A DNA stretch of 37,441 nt from a virus: positions 1 through 37,441 of IMG/VR virus record IMGVR_UViG_3300027743_000058; one strand, 5' to 3'. The translations under genes were made by a program, and so were the position numbers. Each line of letters starts with the position of its first letter. The first letter of the stretch is position 1. The notes under the pieces were generated by a model. It was not told the origin of the DNA. It saw nothing but the letters and a program-made list of their open reading frames with translations, and did no database searches. Below are positions 29,101 through 37,441 of this stretch, piece by piece.

Positions 29101-32100
29101 GCCGCGCCAGCGGGTTATCCGGGCCGCCGAAATACTCGGCCGAGCGGCGCATCAGTTCGCCCGACGAGGTCAGCATGTCGCGCCAGCGGCGGCGGCTTGG
29201 GGTGACGGCATTGGCGTAGCGGCTCTTGGAGCCGTCGACGATGCCGCGGAAGTCGAACAGCAGCGCCTCGGCGTCGGCGACCGGGTGCCGCGGCACCGCA
29301 TTCTTGGCCCGTGCACTGTTGCCGATGGCTTCCCGCGACAGCTGCAGCTGGCCGCGCTCCGTGTAGGCGAGCGACGGATACAGCCTGGCGATCTGCTCCA
29401 TGTAGGAGTGGCCGCGGCGCCCCCACAGCATGCCGACGGCGTTGGAGACCATGCCGACGACGCCGTCCCACCAGCTCGGCTTCCTGTCGGCGGCCAGCCC
29501 CGACACTTGTTTGCGGATGTCGGCCGGCATCTCCAGCGTCGACAACAGTTCCTGGAAGCGGGCGTTGGACATCGCCTCGGCGAGGAACTCGTTGACGTTG
29601 GTGAAGGCGTAGTCGAATTCCGCCCGCTCGGCCGGTGACAATTGCGCGAACAGCGACAGCCGCATGTCCTCGATGATGCGGGCGGTGCCGCGGATGTCGA
29701 GGTTGAGCGCCAGGCTGGTGGCGGCATGCGTCAGTTCGTGCAACGCGGTGTGGGCGTAGGCCTCCTGGTGCAGCACCAGCTCCTCGTCGAGGAACACCTG
29801 CGGTCTGAGGCCGGCCTTCCGCTGCGCCGGCGAGTAGTTGTAGTACAGCCCCGCCGCCGGCCCCGGCCTGCCGTGCAGCTTGCGCATGTCGGCAGAGCTG
29901 ACGAAGTGGACGTCGATGTCGCCGACCATCGAGGTCAGATGCCGGACCAGCGCGTTGCGGATGGTGGAGACGAAGCCGCGCGGTTCGTCCAGCTGCAGCA
30001 TGCGGTTGATTTCGCGCAGCACGTCGGAGCCTTTGCGGGTCTCGCCGCGCACGCTGATCTTCTCGCCGGTGCGCGGGTTGGTCACCTCGAAACGCCGGAA
30101 GTCCCGGTAGGCCGCCTCATCCCTGGCGGCCCGCGCCGCCGCCCTGGCGCGCACCTCGCCGCGGCCGGAGCGGATCAGCGCCTCGGCGTCGCCCCACGCC
30201 GACATCTGGTCCGGCGTGAACTCCTGCCGGTGCACGCGTGATTCAAGCCGGGTGTCCTCGCGGACCCGCGACGCCTCGGTCGACACCTCGGCGCCGATGT
30301 CCTCGCGGTACTCCGACCCCTCGATCTTCTGGTTGGTGACCAGGTCGTAGAATTCCTTGTCGGCGCCGGTCTGCTGGAACAGCTGCGCCATCGAGAAGTG
30401 GTACGGGTAGAGGCTATCGTCGTCCTTCTGCATGTCCTCCAGGGTCGGCGTGCGCTCCTTCACCTTGCGGGTGAAGATGGCGAGGTTCTCCTCCATTGAC
30501 TGGTGGGTGCGATCCACATGGTCGGCGAGCTGCACCTTGGCGTCGCGCAGCGCCTGCTTGAATGCCTTCAGGTGGGCCAGCAGCGCCCGGTCCTGGTCGC
30601 GGCTGGAGCCGGTCGACGGCGGCAGCGGATGCGCCGCGATGATGGTCTGCACCTGGTCGCGGGCCTTTTCGGCACGCTCGCTGAGGCCACCCTTGGCGGC
30701 CTTCTCGGCCTCCGCCGCCTCCACCTTCTGCGCCCGCAGCTCCTGGATTTGCCGCTTCTGCGCCTTGTACTCGGCGCGCTGGCGCTCGACCTCGGCCTTC
30801 TCGGCTTCCGGCGGGTTCTTCTTCAGCCGCACCTGCTTGTGGTGGACCTGGCCATAGGCGAGCAGCAGCGGCTCGCGCGCCTCCGGCGGCTTCTTCAGCT
30901 CCTTCTCGTATTCCTTGAGCACCGACTCCTCGCTCTGGACGCGAATTTCCGCCGGCGCCAGGCCCTTCTTCTTGCCCACCCTGGCCTTCTGCTGGCCGGT
31001 GCCTTCGAGCTTCTTCTTCGCCGCCGCGGCTTCCTTCTCCTCCTTGGTCACCGCCCGGCGGCCGGCCTTGGTCGCCTTCTCCTCGGCCTCGACGCGGGCC
31101 GCCTCGGCCGCCTCGGCGTGCGGCTCCAGGCGGCGCTTTGTCTCGGCGACAATTTCGTCCAGGCTGGCGCGCATCGTCTCGCCCAGCGACAGCTCCGGGG
31201 ATTCTTTCCGTTTCCTGGCGATCACCTCGGCGGCGACGTCATCCAGGGTGGCGCGGAAATTGCCCAGCTCGGAGATCGTCGAGCGCTGCAGCTCCGGCCG
31301 TCCCTCGACCGCGTCGGCGGCGTCGCGGCTGAGCTGGGTGCGGACCGCCTTCGGCGGCCCCTCAGGCGGGGCAGGCGCGGCCGCTGGCGCGCGTTCGGCC
31401 TCCGGCCGGGCACTCGGAGCCTCTTTGCGGATCAGCTCTGCAGGGGCCTCTGCGGGCTTTTTAGGGATAATCACCTCGACACGCTTCTTGCGCGCCTTGG
31501 CCTTCAGCGCCTCGCCCTTGGCGCCTGGCCTGGGCGGCAGCGCCACCGGCTCGACCGCCACCGGTTCGCCGACCCGCACCGGCGCAGGCGCTTCCTGCGC
31601 CGGCGGGGCCGCAGCCGGCTCACCGACCAGCGGGACCGGGGCAGGCGCCGCCGGCGTCGTGAACGCAGCAACCTGTTCAGCAGCAGCCGGCTCTTGTGGA
31701 ACGAGAGCCGGCTGCGCCGGGGCAGCCGGGGCTTGCACAGGGGTGATTGGGGTCGCCGCGACTGGCCCTGCAGGCTCAGCGGCCTGTGCTGCCTCGGCCG
31801 GCATAGGGGCACCCGCCGCAGCAGCAGGTGGCATCGTAGCAGGGGCAGCCGCCGCCTGGCTCTCCGCCGTTTGAGCTAGGGCGATGCCGGTGCCTAAGGT
31901 TTCCGGCTGTTGCTGCGCCGGCACCGGTTGTAAGGCGGCGGCGATTTCATCCCCCGGCGGGGCGATGCGGGTGGTCGCCGCCAGCGCCGCACGGCGGTCT
32001 TCCTCCTCCAATTCGGCGCGGAACATCTCCTTCATGCGGGCTTGCTGCGCTACCTCCGCCCCGGCGATCTCGGTTTCCGGGGTCTCTTCGTGGAAGGTTT

Positions 32101-33610
32101 CGCGAAGATTGAACTCCTCAGGCTCCTCAAGTGCGGCCAGTGTGGCGCCGGCCGGCGCCGCCGGGCGTGGTGCAGGCTGCTCCACAGGAGCGCCGGAAAG
32201 CCCGGCGGCGATGTCGGAAGGCACCGCGCCTGGCAGCACCGTCTCGACTCCGCCGCCTCTTGCAGGGGCGGCGGCAGCGGCAGGCTGGGGAGGTTTGTCG
32301 AGGGTGCGCGGGTCCTCCGGCGGCACCGGCTCGGTCGACACCTGCGGCTGCTCGGGCTGCTTCTCCGTCCCGGCAGGCTGGGCAGGGGTATCGGCGCCCA
32401 GACTGCCGGGTGTCGGCTCGCCGGCGGCGGGAGTCGTCTCCGCCGGTGTGCCCTCTGGTTCGGTCGTCGATGATACTTCCGGAACGTCGTCGACTTTCGG
32501 CGGCTGCTCCTCGCCTTCGTTGGAGACCCGCTCCTTGCCGCGGGTGCCGCCGCCGAAGATCAGGCCGCCGACCATGCCCTGCAGCGAGGCCTCCAGCACG
32601 TTCATCGCCGCCTGGCCAAGGCCGGTGCTGCCGCCACCGGCAGCCTGGCCGGCCTCGGTGACGATCTGCTGCAGCCCTTCGGTGCCGCCCTCCTCGAACG
32701 ACCCCTTGATCGCCGCCTTGATGAAGCTGTCGCGAATGGCGTCCTTGGCCTTCTGCAGGCCGAGCGCCTTGCCGCCGAACTTTGCGGCCGGGAACGCATC
32801 GAGACCACCGGACAGCAGGCCGCCGATGACCGCCAGCTTCTGGAACTGGTCGACCGTCAATGTTCCATCTTGTAGGGCCTTGCGCACCCCCTCGTTGGAG
32901 CGCAGGTCGTTGTACATGCCGGAAAGACCCAGCGCCATCGACGGCAGCATGGCGCCGCCATAGGCGCCTATCGCGGTGCCGATGCCGGGCGCAATGGCGC
33001 TGCCGCCGAGCGCACCCAGGGCGCCGCCGATCACCCCCGGCATCGTCGAGGTGACCGCGCTGCCGGCCGATTCCTGGAACCATGTGGCGAATTCGCCGAG
33101 GCTGCCAACGCCGGCAATCGTCGGCTCGCGCCGCTCCCAGCCGGTCGGCGCCTCGACCGGCTCCTGCGACAGAATGGTCTTCAGCTTGTCCTCGTCGCTC
33201 ATGCCGCCCAGCGACAGGTCGAGCACGGTGAGGAATTCCTTGCCGCCTTTCAGGGTCTCGATGCCCTCGGCGGCGCCGCGCGCCGTCGCGTAGTCCTTCG
33301 GATCGACCCAGCTGTCAGCGGTCTTCTCCGGCTCCGCTTCGGCGAACGGATCGTAGTCGATGTCGACCAGCTTCGGTTTCGGCCTGGGCTTCTCGGCGCC
33401 GGCATATTCCACCGTCGGCAGCGCGGGGGCTGGCGGGATGACGTAGTCCGCCTTAGGTTTCTGTTCAGCCGCAGGCTCTGGTTCTGGCTTCGATACCGCC
33501 GGCTGTGGCTCCTTTTCCGGCTCGGCGGGTTCCACGATGGCAGGTGCCGGGGTCTGCGGTTCGGCTTCCTCCGCAAACGGATCGTAGTCGATGTCGATCA
33601 GCGTCGGCAT
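26126..33610 (-). CDS. Giant virion-associated protein, 2494 aa, with metallopeptidase motif
   Basis: The longest gene here. The order is as follows. A Pro/Glu-rich N-terminus holds two copies of DIDYDPFAE (about residues 6-14 and 83-91). A glycine-rich hydrophobic stretch (GVIGGALGALGGSAIAPGIG) may contact membrane. A Pro/Ala/Glu-rich low-complexity region spans roughly 370-760, and long charged coiled coils follow. HELTH at residues 1291-1295 is a zinc HExxH motif, and a large C-terminal region resembles the polyvalent/PLxRFG-type proteins of podoviruses. Such proteins are internal virion or ejection proteins that enter the host cell with the DNA. The HELTH site suggests a peptidase acting on capsid, envelope or host targets. 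The function is inferred. Confidence 0.75.
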   Translation of the reverse strand: MPTLIDIDYDPFAEEAEPQTPAPAIVEPAEPEKEPQPAVSKPEPEPAAEQKPKADYVIPPAPALPTVEYAGAEKPRPKPKLVDIDYDPFAEAEPEKTADSWVDPKDYATARGAAEGIETLKGGKEFLTVLDLSLGGMSDEDKLKTILSQEPVEAPTGWERREPTIAGVGSLGEFATWFQESAGSAVTSTMPGVIGGALGALGGSAIAPGIGTAIGAYGGAMLPSMALGLSGMYNDLRSNEGVRKALQDGTLTVDQFQKLAVIGGLLSGGLDAFPAAKFGGKALGLQKAKDAIRDSFIKAAIKGSFEEGGTEGLQQIVTEAGQAAGGGSTGLGQAAMNVLEASLQGMVGGLIFGGGTRGKERVSNEGEEQPPKVDDVPEVSSTTEPEGTPAETTPAAGEPTPGSLGADTPAQPAGTEKQPEQPQVSTEPVPPEDPRTLDKPPQPAAAAAPARGGGVETVLPGAVPSDIAAGLSGAPVEQPAPRPAAPAGATLAALEEPEEFNLRETFHEETPETEIAGAEVAQQARMKEMFRAELEEEDRRAALAATTRIAPPGDEIAAALQPVPAQQQPETLGTGIALAQTAESQAAAAPATMPPAAAAGAPMPAEAAQAAEPAGPVAATPITPVQAPAAPAQPALVPQEPAAAEQVAAFTTPAAPAPVPLVGEPAAAPPAQEAPAPVRVGEPVAVEPVALPPRPGAKGEALKAKARKKRVEVIIPKKPAEAPAELIRKEAPSARPEAERAPAAAPAPPEGPPKAVRTQLSRDAADAVEGRPELQRSTISELGNFRATLDDVAAEVIARKRKESPELSLGETMRASLDEIVAETKRRLEPHAEAAEAARVEAEEKATKAGRRAVTKEEKEAAAAKKKLEGTGQQKARVGKKKGLAPAEIRVQSEESVLKEYEKELKKPPEAREPLLLAYGQVHHKQVRLKKNPPEAEKAEVERQRAEYKAQKRQIQELRAQKVEAAEAEKAAKGGLSERAEKARDQVQTIIAAHPLPPSTGSSRDQDRALLAHLKAFKQALRDAKVQLADHVDRTHQSMEENLAIFTRKVKERTPTLEDMQKDDDSLYPYHFSMAQLFQQTGADKEFYDLVTNQKIEGSEYREDIGAEVSTEASRVREDTRLESRVHRQEFTPDQMSAWGDAEALIRSGRGEVRARAAARAARDEAAYRDFRRFEVTNPRTGEKISVRGETRKGSDVLREINRMLQLDEPRGFVSTIRNALVRHLTSMVGDIDVHFVSSADMRKLHGRPGPAAGLYYNYSPAQRKAGLRPQVFLDEELVLHQEAYAHTALHELTHAATSLALNLDIRGTARIIEDMRLSLFAQLSPAERAEFDYAFTNVNEFLAEAMSNARFQELLSTLEMPADIRKQVSGLAADRKPSWWDGVVGMVSNAVGMLWGRRGHSYMEQIARLYPSLAYTERGQLQLSREAIGNSARAKNAVPRHPVADAEALLFDFRGIVDGSKSRYANAVTPSRRRWRDMLTSSGELMRRSAEYFGGPDNPLARLLKVHVKRDQLRSDLRKNPGHGIESEKLELAQAELQRTDKKTYNELSRILHEASRYAVDPTVPLNHPNNGHIYKTGSRHQQVRAMHAQLEKDWNALKSSGKTVGQQTIDHYRATAKLETEDIVRHSLDNAMKKFGATLPAGKTIDDAIQWIMSGHARRDAAHQTQADKDFHSALGKTAATVANVPMVREPKGVYVPFMRRGKYFISATERPFGTLANPKNLPAGATLDAENRLLFRNEADLNAFADAHPTQVKVSTLYVNPYTGQKTTSHPFAHPKNPTQLVIPRKVYVATVQNKRVEMSDNQSQLVARARELAAQGHHVSDVGISQKHLHQAVREMAPPEVTRLIRNLEQTTIGQTTVGQQAVGNAVYDAYIRQLTSPGALARGLKRTGVLGEDLDLVKSTRDYNRDFAHNIANMRLGSELSAADTEVQKYISARQHIEPPGTGLTTVRQAMYDEVAHRVTGWQGDSNQTNTMKVVNTIKDITFLRHLFSPHYSIMNSMQPYMTTGPVLSSRHGIVSTQREMRKAFRLGRRKAVVAGLKQSLKSGLQVFGQQQAADNDAWWRQQVAGEPDAAELQDVFDEVRSLGWGASSGIEAPGISELDKNVFEKGVGRLVNIAKALPEAIEGVNRYTTAVAAYRLARQDGMSHAQAKSYAALTVEETQGGYGAANNPTFFQNPLLQPATQFRKYGLMYGQLFWRNVAWAFAKPQERAQAAKAVAGLAFSTTVLAGALGVPLVEPLRMLVNAAAAAGLSDDDWEDKEQALQKWLAEMISWTTGSKSLGEALAEANLRGYTRLIEIDTSGTFGNDNLFLFGQPKSLDEEGIYAWLAKAMFGAAGGMGADAAKAFKDGDYAGMIPWPKLIDNIQDAIKLKTEGTVSKTTGEQYHKPFSLYESAVKGLGFRPAEESRPFEGGGASQRKAERRESGARKNLMSQWRNAKGAERARIFREEIRDWNRAHKNPDDKIQMQDLMRSVRSKKAEEKRRKREEQYED

Positions 33611-33613
33611 CGC

Positions 33614-36600
33614 TCACTGCACCACCAGCTGGTAACCGCCATCCGGCTTGCGCAGGAACCACGCCTCCTTGCCTTCCTTGGTCTTGCCCTTGACGGCGCC
33701 CTCGACCGGCGGCGGCTCCGTGTATTCCAGGCTGCCACGGTCGTAACCGAGATCGGCGAAATCCTTGATGCGGGATTTCTCCGGCAGTGCGTCCCACAGC
33801 CGTGACTGCGTCTCGGCGATGCGCTTCTTGCCCTCGTCGGTGTCGGCGTCCTCGGCATTGACGGCATTGGCGGCATCGCTGACCAGCGGATCGACAGCCG
33901 TCCAGTTGATCTCCTTGTTGGTTTCAGCCAGCTTCTCGGCGCGGCGGATGGCGGCGTCGCGCAGCGCCCGACGTTCGTTCTCCTTGTTGGTGCGCTCCTC
34001 CTTCGCCAGCTCGGCTTCGGCTTTCAGTCGCTCCTCTTCCTTCTTGGTCTTGGCTTCCTTCTCTTCCTTGATCCGGGTGCGCTCCGCCTCGCGCTCCTCC
34101 TTCGCCAGCTCCTCCTTGCTCTCGATGCCGTGACGGCGCGTCCACTCGCTCTCCTCGGCCTTGATGCGCTCCTTCTGGCGGGTGCCCTCCGGATCGGCGA
34201 GCGCCATGATCTGCTGCCAGTACATCGACTTCGACTGCACGCCCTGGATGATTTCCGGCAGCTGGTCGGACGTGACCGGGATGTTCTCCTCCTCGCCGTC
34301 CTCGTTGGTGCGGGTGACCACCAGCTGCTGCGTCTCCTTGTCGATGGAGACATCCAGATCGCCACCGTCGGGGATCATGTCGTAGGCCTGCTTGAGGACG
34401 TCGGCGGTCTTCTGCAGGTGCTCGGGGTCGCCAGTCTTCTGGTACTTGTCGTAGGCCGCGGCCGCCACCGAGCCGAGCCGCTGCACCCGCTGGCCGCCAT
34501 ACTGCATCAGCCCGGCGGCCGCCGCCTCGGCGTCATCCTTGCGGCCGCGCTCCAGGTACCACTGGACGATCTTCGCCATGCGGACCATCTGCCGGTCGCC
34601 TTCCGGCATTTCGCGGCCGGGATCGACCTTGTCGTCGATAGCCTCAAGTTCTTCCGGAGTCGTCGCACCCTCGCCGGTAGCGAACCGGCGGCTGCCGGCC
34701 TGGCTCGCCTGCTGGCCCTCCGGAGTCGGCACTGCACCCTGCTCCTGCAGGCCGAAATGCCGGGTCAGGAACCGGGTGCCGCCGTCGAGCGCCTTGGCGA
34801 CGTCGCCGAGCAGTCTGGGCGACGGCTTGTACTTGCCGCGGTTGGTCTCCTCTTCCTCGCCGCGTGGCGGAATTGAAGCAGTCGTCTCCTGGTCAACAGG
34901 TGGAGGAGCCGCTGCCGCAGGCCGTCGCGCCATGGCCCCTCCCGCCGACGTGGTGTAGCCAGCGGCTTCAGCCCGTGGCGACCGCGTCAACGTTTCTTCT
35001 TCATCGGGGATCGCCCCGCCGGCCTGGAATCCCAGCCACTTCTGCATCTCGATGTCTTGCGCCTGGGCGGCGTTGATGTCCGTCACAGGCTGCATGGTGC
35101 GGGTGTCGTAGGTGACGCCGGTCGCCGGGTCGCGCAGGATTTGCGGCACCGGCGCCGGCTCGTAGCCCGAGACGTCGGTGCCGGCGGGAGTGCTGGGTCC
35201 AGGCGCCCGCGGTCCCTGCTGCTGGCGCGGCGCCTGCGGCAGGTTGGGATTGCGCGACGGCGGCGTGAACGGACGCCCCTGCGGATTCGCTTGCGCAGGG
35301 GCGCCGCCCGTGCCGGACCGTGGATTGGGATTGGTCGGCGGCACGAACCTCGGTATCCGCCGCCCGGTCCTTGGATCGATCTGCGGCGGCGCAGGCTGTG
35401 CCGGCTGGGCCGCCGCTGGCTTGGTCGGATCGGGAATGGCGCCCGGCCTGCCCTGCAGGTCCAGCGGTACCCCGGTCAGCGGATCGAACGGCACGTTGAC
35501 CTTAGGCTGCAGGTCCGGCGGTACCCCGGTCAGCGGATCGAACGGCACCCGGATGCCTTCCTCGCCGGGCCGGTACCGGGTTTCGCGATCCTCCAGGAAC
35601 TCCGGCTCTTTCCTGCCAACCTTCGGATTGGGCGGATGCCTGACGCGGGTCTCGGTTGAACCGGTCTTGGTGGTATCGACTCTGCCGCCTCCGCCGCCTC
35701 CGCCGCCTCCGCCGCCTCCGCCGCCACCTTTCTTCGGCTTGGATTTCTTCCAGTAACCTTCTTCGTAAGCCGTCGATGACGGCCGCCCTTCCAGCGCCGA
35801 CAGCCGCCTGGCGGCCCGGTCGCGGGCGTCCTGGTCGCTGCGGCCAGGGCGGCTTTCCTGCTTGAGCAGCTCCTGGAACCGCTTGTCGCGATCCTTCAGC
35901 ATGCCGCCCTTGGCGAGATACTGCGTCTCCGGGATGGCGCCGCCTTCCTCGAAGCCGACCATGCCGCCCTGATAATGCGAACCGCCACGGCTCTGCGCAC
36001 GCATGCCGCTGCCAAAGATGGCAAACGGATTGCCGCCGCTGCTACGGTTTCCCATCGTGACTGGCGTCGACTGGTACGACTTCCACTGCTCGTCGGTTAT
36101 CCCGACCTGCCGTGGATTGGCGCCCATCGACAGACCCAGCCACTGTGCTCCAGTGGGTTTGTAATAGGTCGACGCTGCCGGTTTTTGTTGCGCTGCAGCC
36201 GCGGCGGCTGCCGCTGCCTTGGCGGCACGATCCGCGGCGAGTTTGTCGTTGGCCTGCTTGAAGGCAAGCTGCGACGGCGACAGGCCGTCGGTCATCTGCA
36301 TCGGCTTCACGGCGCTGACGCCGGACGCCTGCTGGCCGACACGGCGTGGCGTGAAGCCGGGCGTCGACGTCGGTCCCGGCTGTATCTGCTGGGTATAGGC
36401 GCGGAAGCGGTTGTATTTGTCGGGCGTGCCGGACGGGTTTACTGGCGCGCCACCCTCCTGGAAATACTGCGGCTCCGGAATCACCCCGCCACGCTGCGCG
36501 AACATCGGCCGGGGCGGCGACTCCGGTTCTTGCGGCGCCAGCCATTCCTCCTCCGGCGGCACCAGGGCGGCGACCTGTGGCCCAGTCAGGAATTGATTCT

Positions 36601-37441
36601 CCGGGAGCGCCACGCCGGCCTCCGGACTGTAACGGACATCCGCGGTCTCCTGTGGCTCCTCCGACACCACTTTGGTGTCGGCGGTCGTCTTCTCCTGCGG
36701 CTTCGCCACCGGTTCTGCTGCCGCCGGTTCAGCCGCGGCGGTCTGCGTCTTCGGCGCGTTGCTCAAATAATTGGTGAAGGTGTTGACGAATTTGTTGGCC
36801 GTTGTGCCCTGCTCGATGCCGCCCGGCAGGGACGTCCACTGGCCGCGCAGCGCGCTGCCAACGCCGGCCAGCACCTTCGGATCGCCGGAACGCAGTGCCG
36901 CCATCAACTTGTCCTGGCCGCCATAGGTTTCGGCCGCCAGGTACCAGGCCGCCTTGTCTTGGTTCTCCGGCGAGAAGTCCTTTAGCCCGTACTTTTTCGC
37001 GATATTGTCCCAGGTCGAGCCGATGAACTGGTACTTGCCGGCTGCCGAGGAGGTCCGCCCGGCATTCGGCCCAGTCTGGATACGAATGCCCTTGCGCGGG
37101 TGATCGCCATAATTGTCGAATTTGCCGCCGCCATAGATGACGTTGTAACGGCCGCCGGATTCCGGTCCGGCAATCGTGTTGAGCAAGGCGCGCACTTCCG
37201 GCGGCGCGTCTCGCCATGCCAGCTCGTCACCGCGAAAACCCTTGCCGCTCGATGCGCCTCCGCCTCCGCCAGCGGAGGAAGTTTCAGGGATCGCCCCGCC
37301 GCCACCCTCAATCGGATTCCCCATGGCATCGAGTTCAGCTTCAGTCGGCAGGCGTTTCTGCTCGTACTCGACGTCCTGGAGCTTCTGCCGGCCTTTGCTC
37401 TCCCTGATGTCCTGACCGGTCTTGAACCCGGCGACGAAATC
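33614..37441 (-). CDS. Internal virion protein with muramidase domain, 5' end outside the window
   Basis: At least 1275 residues are visible. The reading frame stays open through the window edge (DFVAGFKTGQDIRESKGRQK...), so the ATG at 37324 is probably internal and the true start lies beyond 37441. Near the visible N-terminus is a phage muramidase/lysozyme-like domain: IAGPESGGRYN with the likely catalytic glutamate, GPNAGRTSSAAGKYQFIGSTW, and NQDKAAWYLA. Several G-G-x-I-P-[ED] repeats follow, then a run of 15 glycines, two copies of VPFDPLTGVP, a proline-rich middle and a long Lys/Glu coiled coil. It is probably an ejection protein that locally opens peptidoglycan during DNA entry, paired with the giant protein downstream. 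Confidence 0.85.
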   Translation of the reverse strand, partial: DFVAGFKTGQDIRESKGRQKLQDVEYEQKRLPTEAELDAMGNPIEGGGGAIPETSSAGGGGGASSGKGFRGDELAWRDAPPEVRALLNTIAGPESGGRYNVIYGGGKFDNYGDHPRKGIRIQTGPNAGRTSSAAGKYQFIGSTWDNIAKKYGLKDFSPENQDKAAWYLAAETYGGQDKLMAALRSGDPKVLAGVGSALRGQWTSLPGGIEQGTTANKFVNTFTNYLSNAPKTQTAAAEPAAAEPVAKPQEKTTADTKVVSEEPQETADVRYSPEAGVALPENQFLTGPQVAALVPPEEEWLAPQEPESPPRPMFAQRGGVIPEPQYFQEGGAPVNPSGTPDKYNRFRAYTQQIQPGPTSTPGFTPRRVGQQASGVSAVKPMQMTDGLSPSQLAFKQANDKLAADRAAKAAAAAAAAAQQKPAASTYYKPTGAQWLGLSMGANPRQVGITDEQWKSYQSTPVTMGNRSSGGNPFAIFGSGMRAQSRGGSHYQGGMVGFEEGGAIPETQYLAKGGMLKDRDKRFQELLKQESRPGRSDQDARDRAARRLSALEGRPSSTAYEEGYWKKSKPKKGGGGGGGGGGGGGGGRVDTTKTGSTETRVRHPPNPKVGRKEPEFLEDRETRYRPGEEGIRVPFDPLTGVPPDLQPKVNVPFDPLTGVPLDLQGRPGAIPDPTKPAAAQPAQPAPPQIDPRTGRRIPRFVPPTNPNPRSGTGGAPAQANPQGRPFTPPSRNPNLPQAPRQQQGPRAPGPSTPAGTDVSGYEPAPVPQILRDPATGVTYDTRTMQPVTDINAAQAQDIEMQKWLGFQAGGAIPDEEETLTRSPRAEAAGYTTSAGGAMARRPAAAAPPPVDQETTASIPPRGEEEETNRGKYKPSPRLLGDVAKALDGGTRFLTRHFGLQEQGAVPTPEGQQASQAGSRRFATGEGATTPEELEAIDDKVDPGREMPEGDRQMVRMAKIVQWYLERGRKDDAEAAAAGLMQYGGQRVQRLGSVAAAAYDKYQKTGDPEHLQKTADVLKQAYDMIPDGGDLDVSIDKETQQLVVTRTNEDGEEENIPVTSDQLPEIIQGVQSKSMYWQQIMALADPEGTRQKERIKAEESEWTRRHGIESKEELAKEEREAERTRIKEEKEAKTKKEEERLKAEAELAKEERTNKENERRALRDAAIRRAEKLAETNKEINWTAVDPLVSDAANAVNAEDADTDEGKKRIAETQSRLWDALPEKSRIKDFADLGYDRGSLEYTEPPPVEGAVKGKTKEGKEAWFLRKPDGGYQLVVQ
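35683..35727. repeat. Short tandem repeat encoding poly-glycine
   Basis: About five copies of a nine-base unit (CCGCCGCCT on the + strand) lie in frame within the muramidase-domain virion protein and encode a run of 15 glycines. It forms a flexible linker and is a likely site of length variation. Confidence 0.75.

Noticed and set aside
30503-31879. 458-codon plus-strand open frame opposite the giant virion gene
   Set aside because: It is a high-GC shadow: leucine/arginine-rich without domain features, antisense to a continuous 2494-codon gene with clear motifs.
37322-37324. ATG at 37324 as the start of the muramidase virion protein
   Set aside because: The frame remains open and protein-like up to the window edge, and no good ribosome site precedes this ATG.

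Overview
The window is the early and late accessory part of a tailed-phage genome. No chromosomal housekeeping gene, rRNA or tRNA was found. The gene content points to a lytic or temperate phage: a family A DNA polymerase, an AEP-type primase-helicase fusion, a SNF2-like helicase, several nucleases, an endolysin cassette and two giant virion proteins, one carrying a muramidase domain. High GC, dense ATGA/GTGA gene overlaps and the podovirus-like internal virion proteins suggest a podovirus-type phage of an alphaproteobacterial, perhaps rhizobial, host. That host call is inference. No terminase, capsid, portal or phage RNA polymerase gene lies inside the window.

Layout. Positions 19-21745 are all on the + strand. 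They begin with a MoxR-type AAA+ ATPase and a DUF2201/VWA-like partner (19-2551), then a structured non-coding gap. Next comes a chain of about eleven small, translationally coupled genes of unknown function (2706-5601). Two ParB-fold genes and two small proteins follow (5687-8518). A 366-bp structured non-coding stretch (8519-8884) precedes the DNA polymerase. After the polymerase come small genes, a Cas4/RecB-like PD-(D/E)XK nuclease and a small unknown gene. Then come a Nop/IS110-like protein (13209-14003) and an alternating repeat array (14009-14653). A VRR-NUC nuclease, helicase, methyltransferase, two phage replication-associated proteins and the primase-helicase complete the arm (14686-21745). 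Everything from 37441 down to 21702 is on the - strand, converging on the primase-helicase: two giant virion proteins, a run of small genes, a GH19-type endolysin and a set of small membrane or exported proteins, ending in an HNH-like protein.

The standout is 13209-14653. Immediately after the Nop/IS110-like gene lies an array of 36 ten-base handles of two alternating types, GAGAGCACCA-like and RAGCGAGCCA-like. They are separated by 8-nt variable segments, giving an 18-nt half-period and a 36-nt full period. This architecture matches the recently described TIGR-Tas family of RNA-guided DNA-targeting systems, here with a stand-alone (nuclease-less) Tas protein inside a phage replication module.

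A recurring motif, GTAACRYAATTGA-like, sits in front of four + strand transcription units (5598, 8846, 14667, 18756), with a second tandem copy at 5575. It is a candidate phage promoter or operator that would divide the + strand arm into co-regulated blocks.
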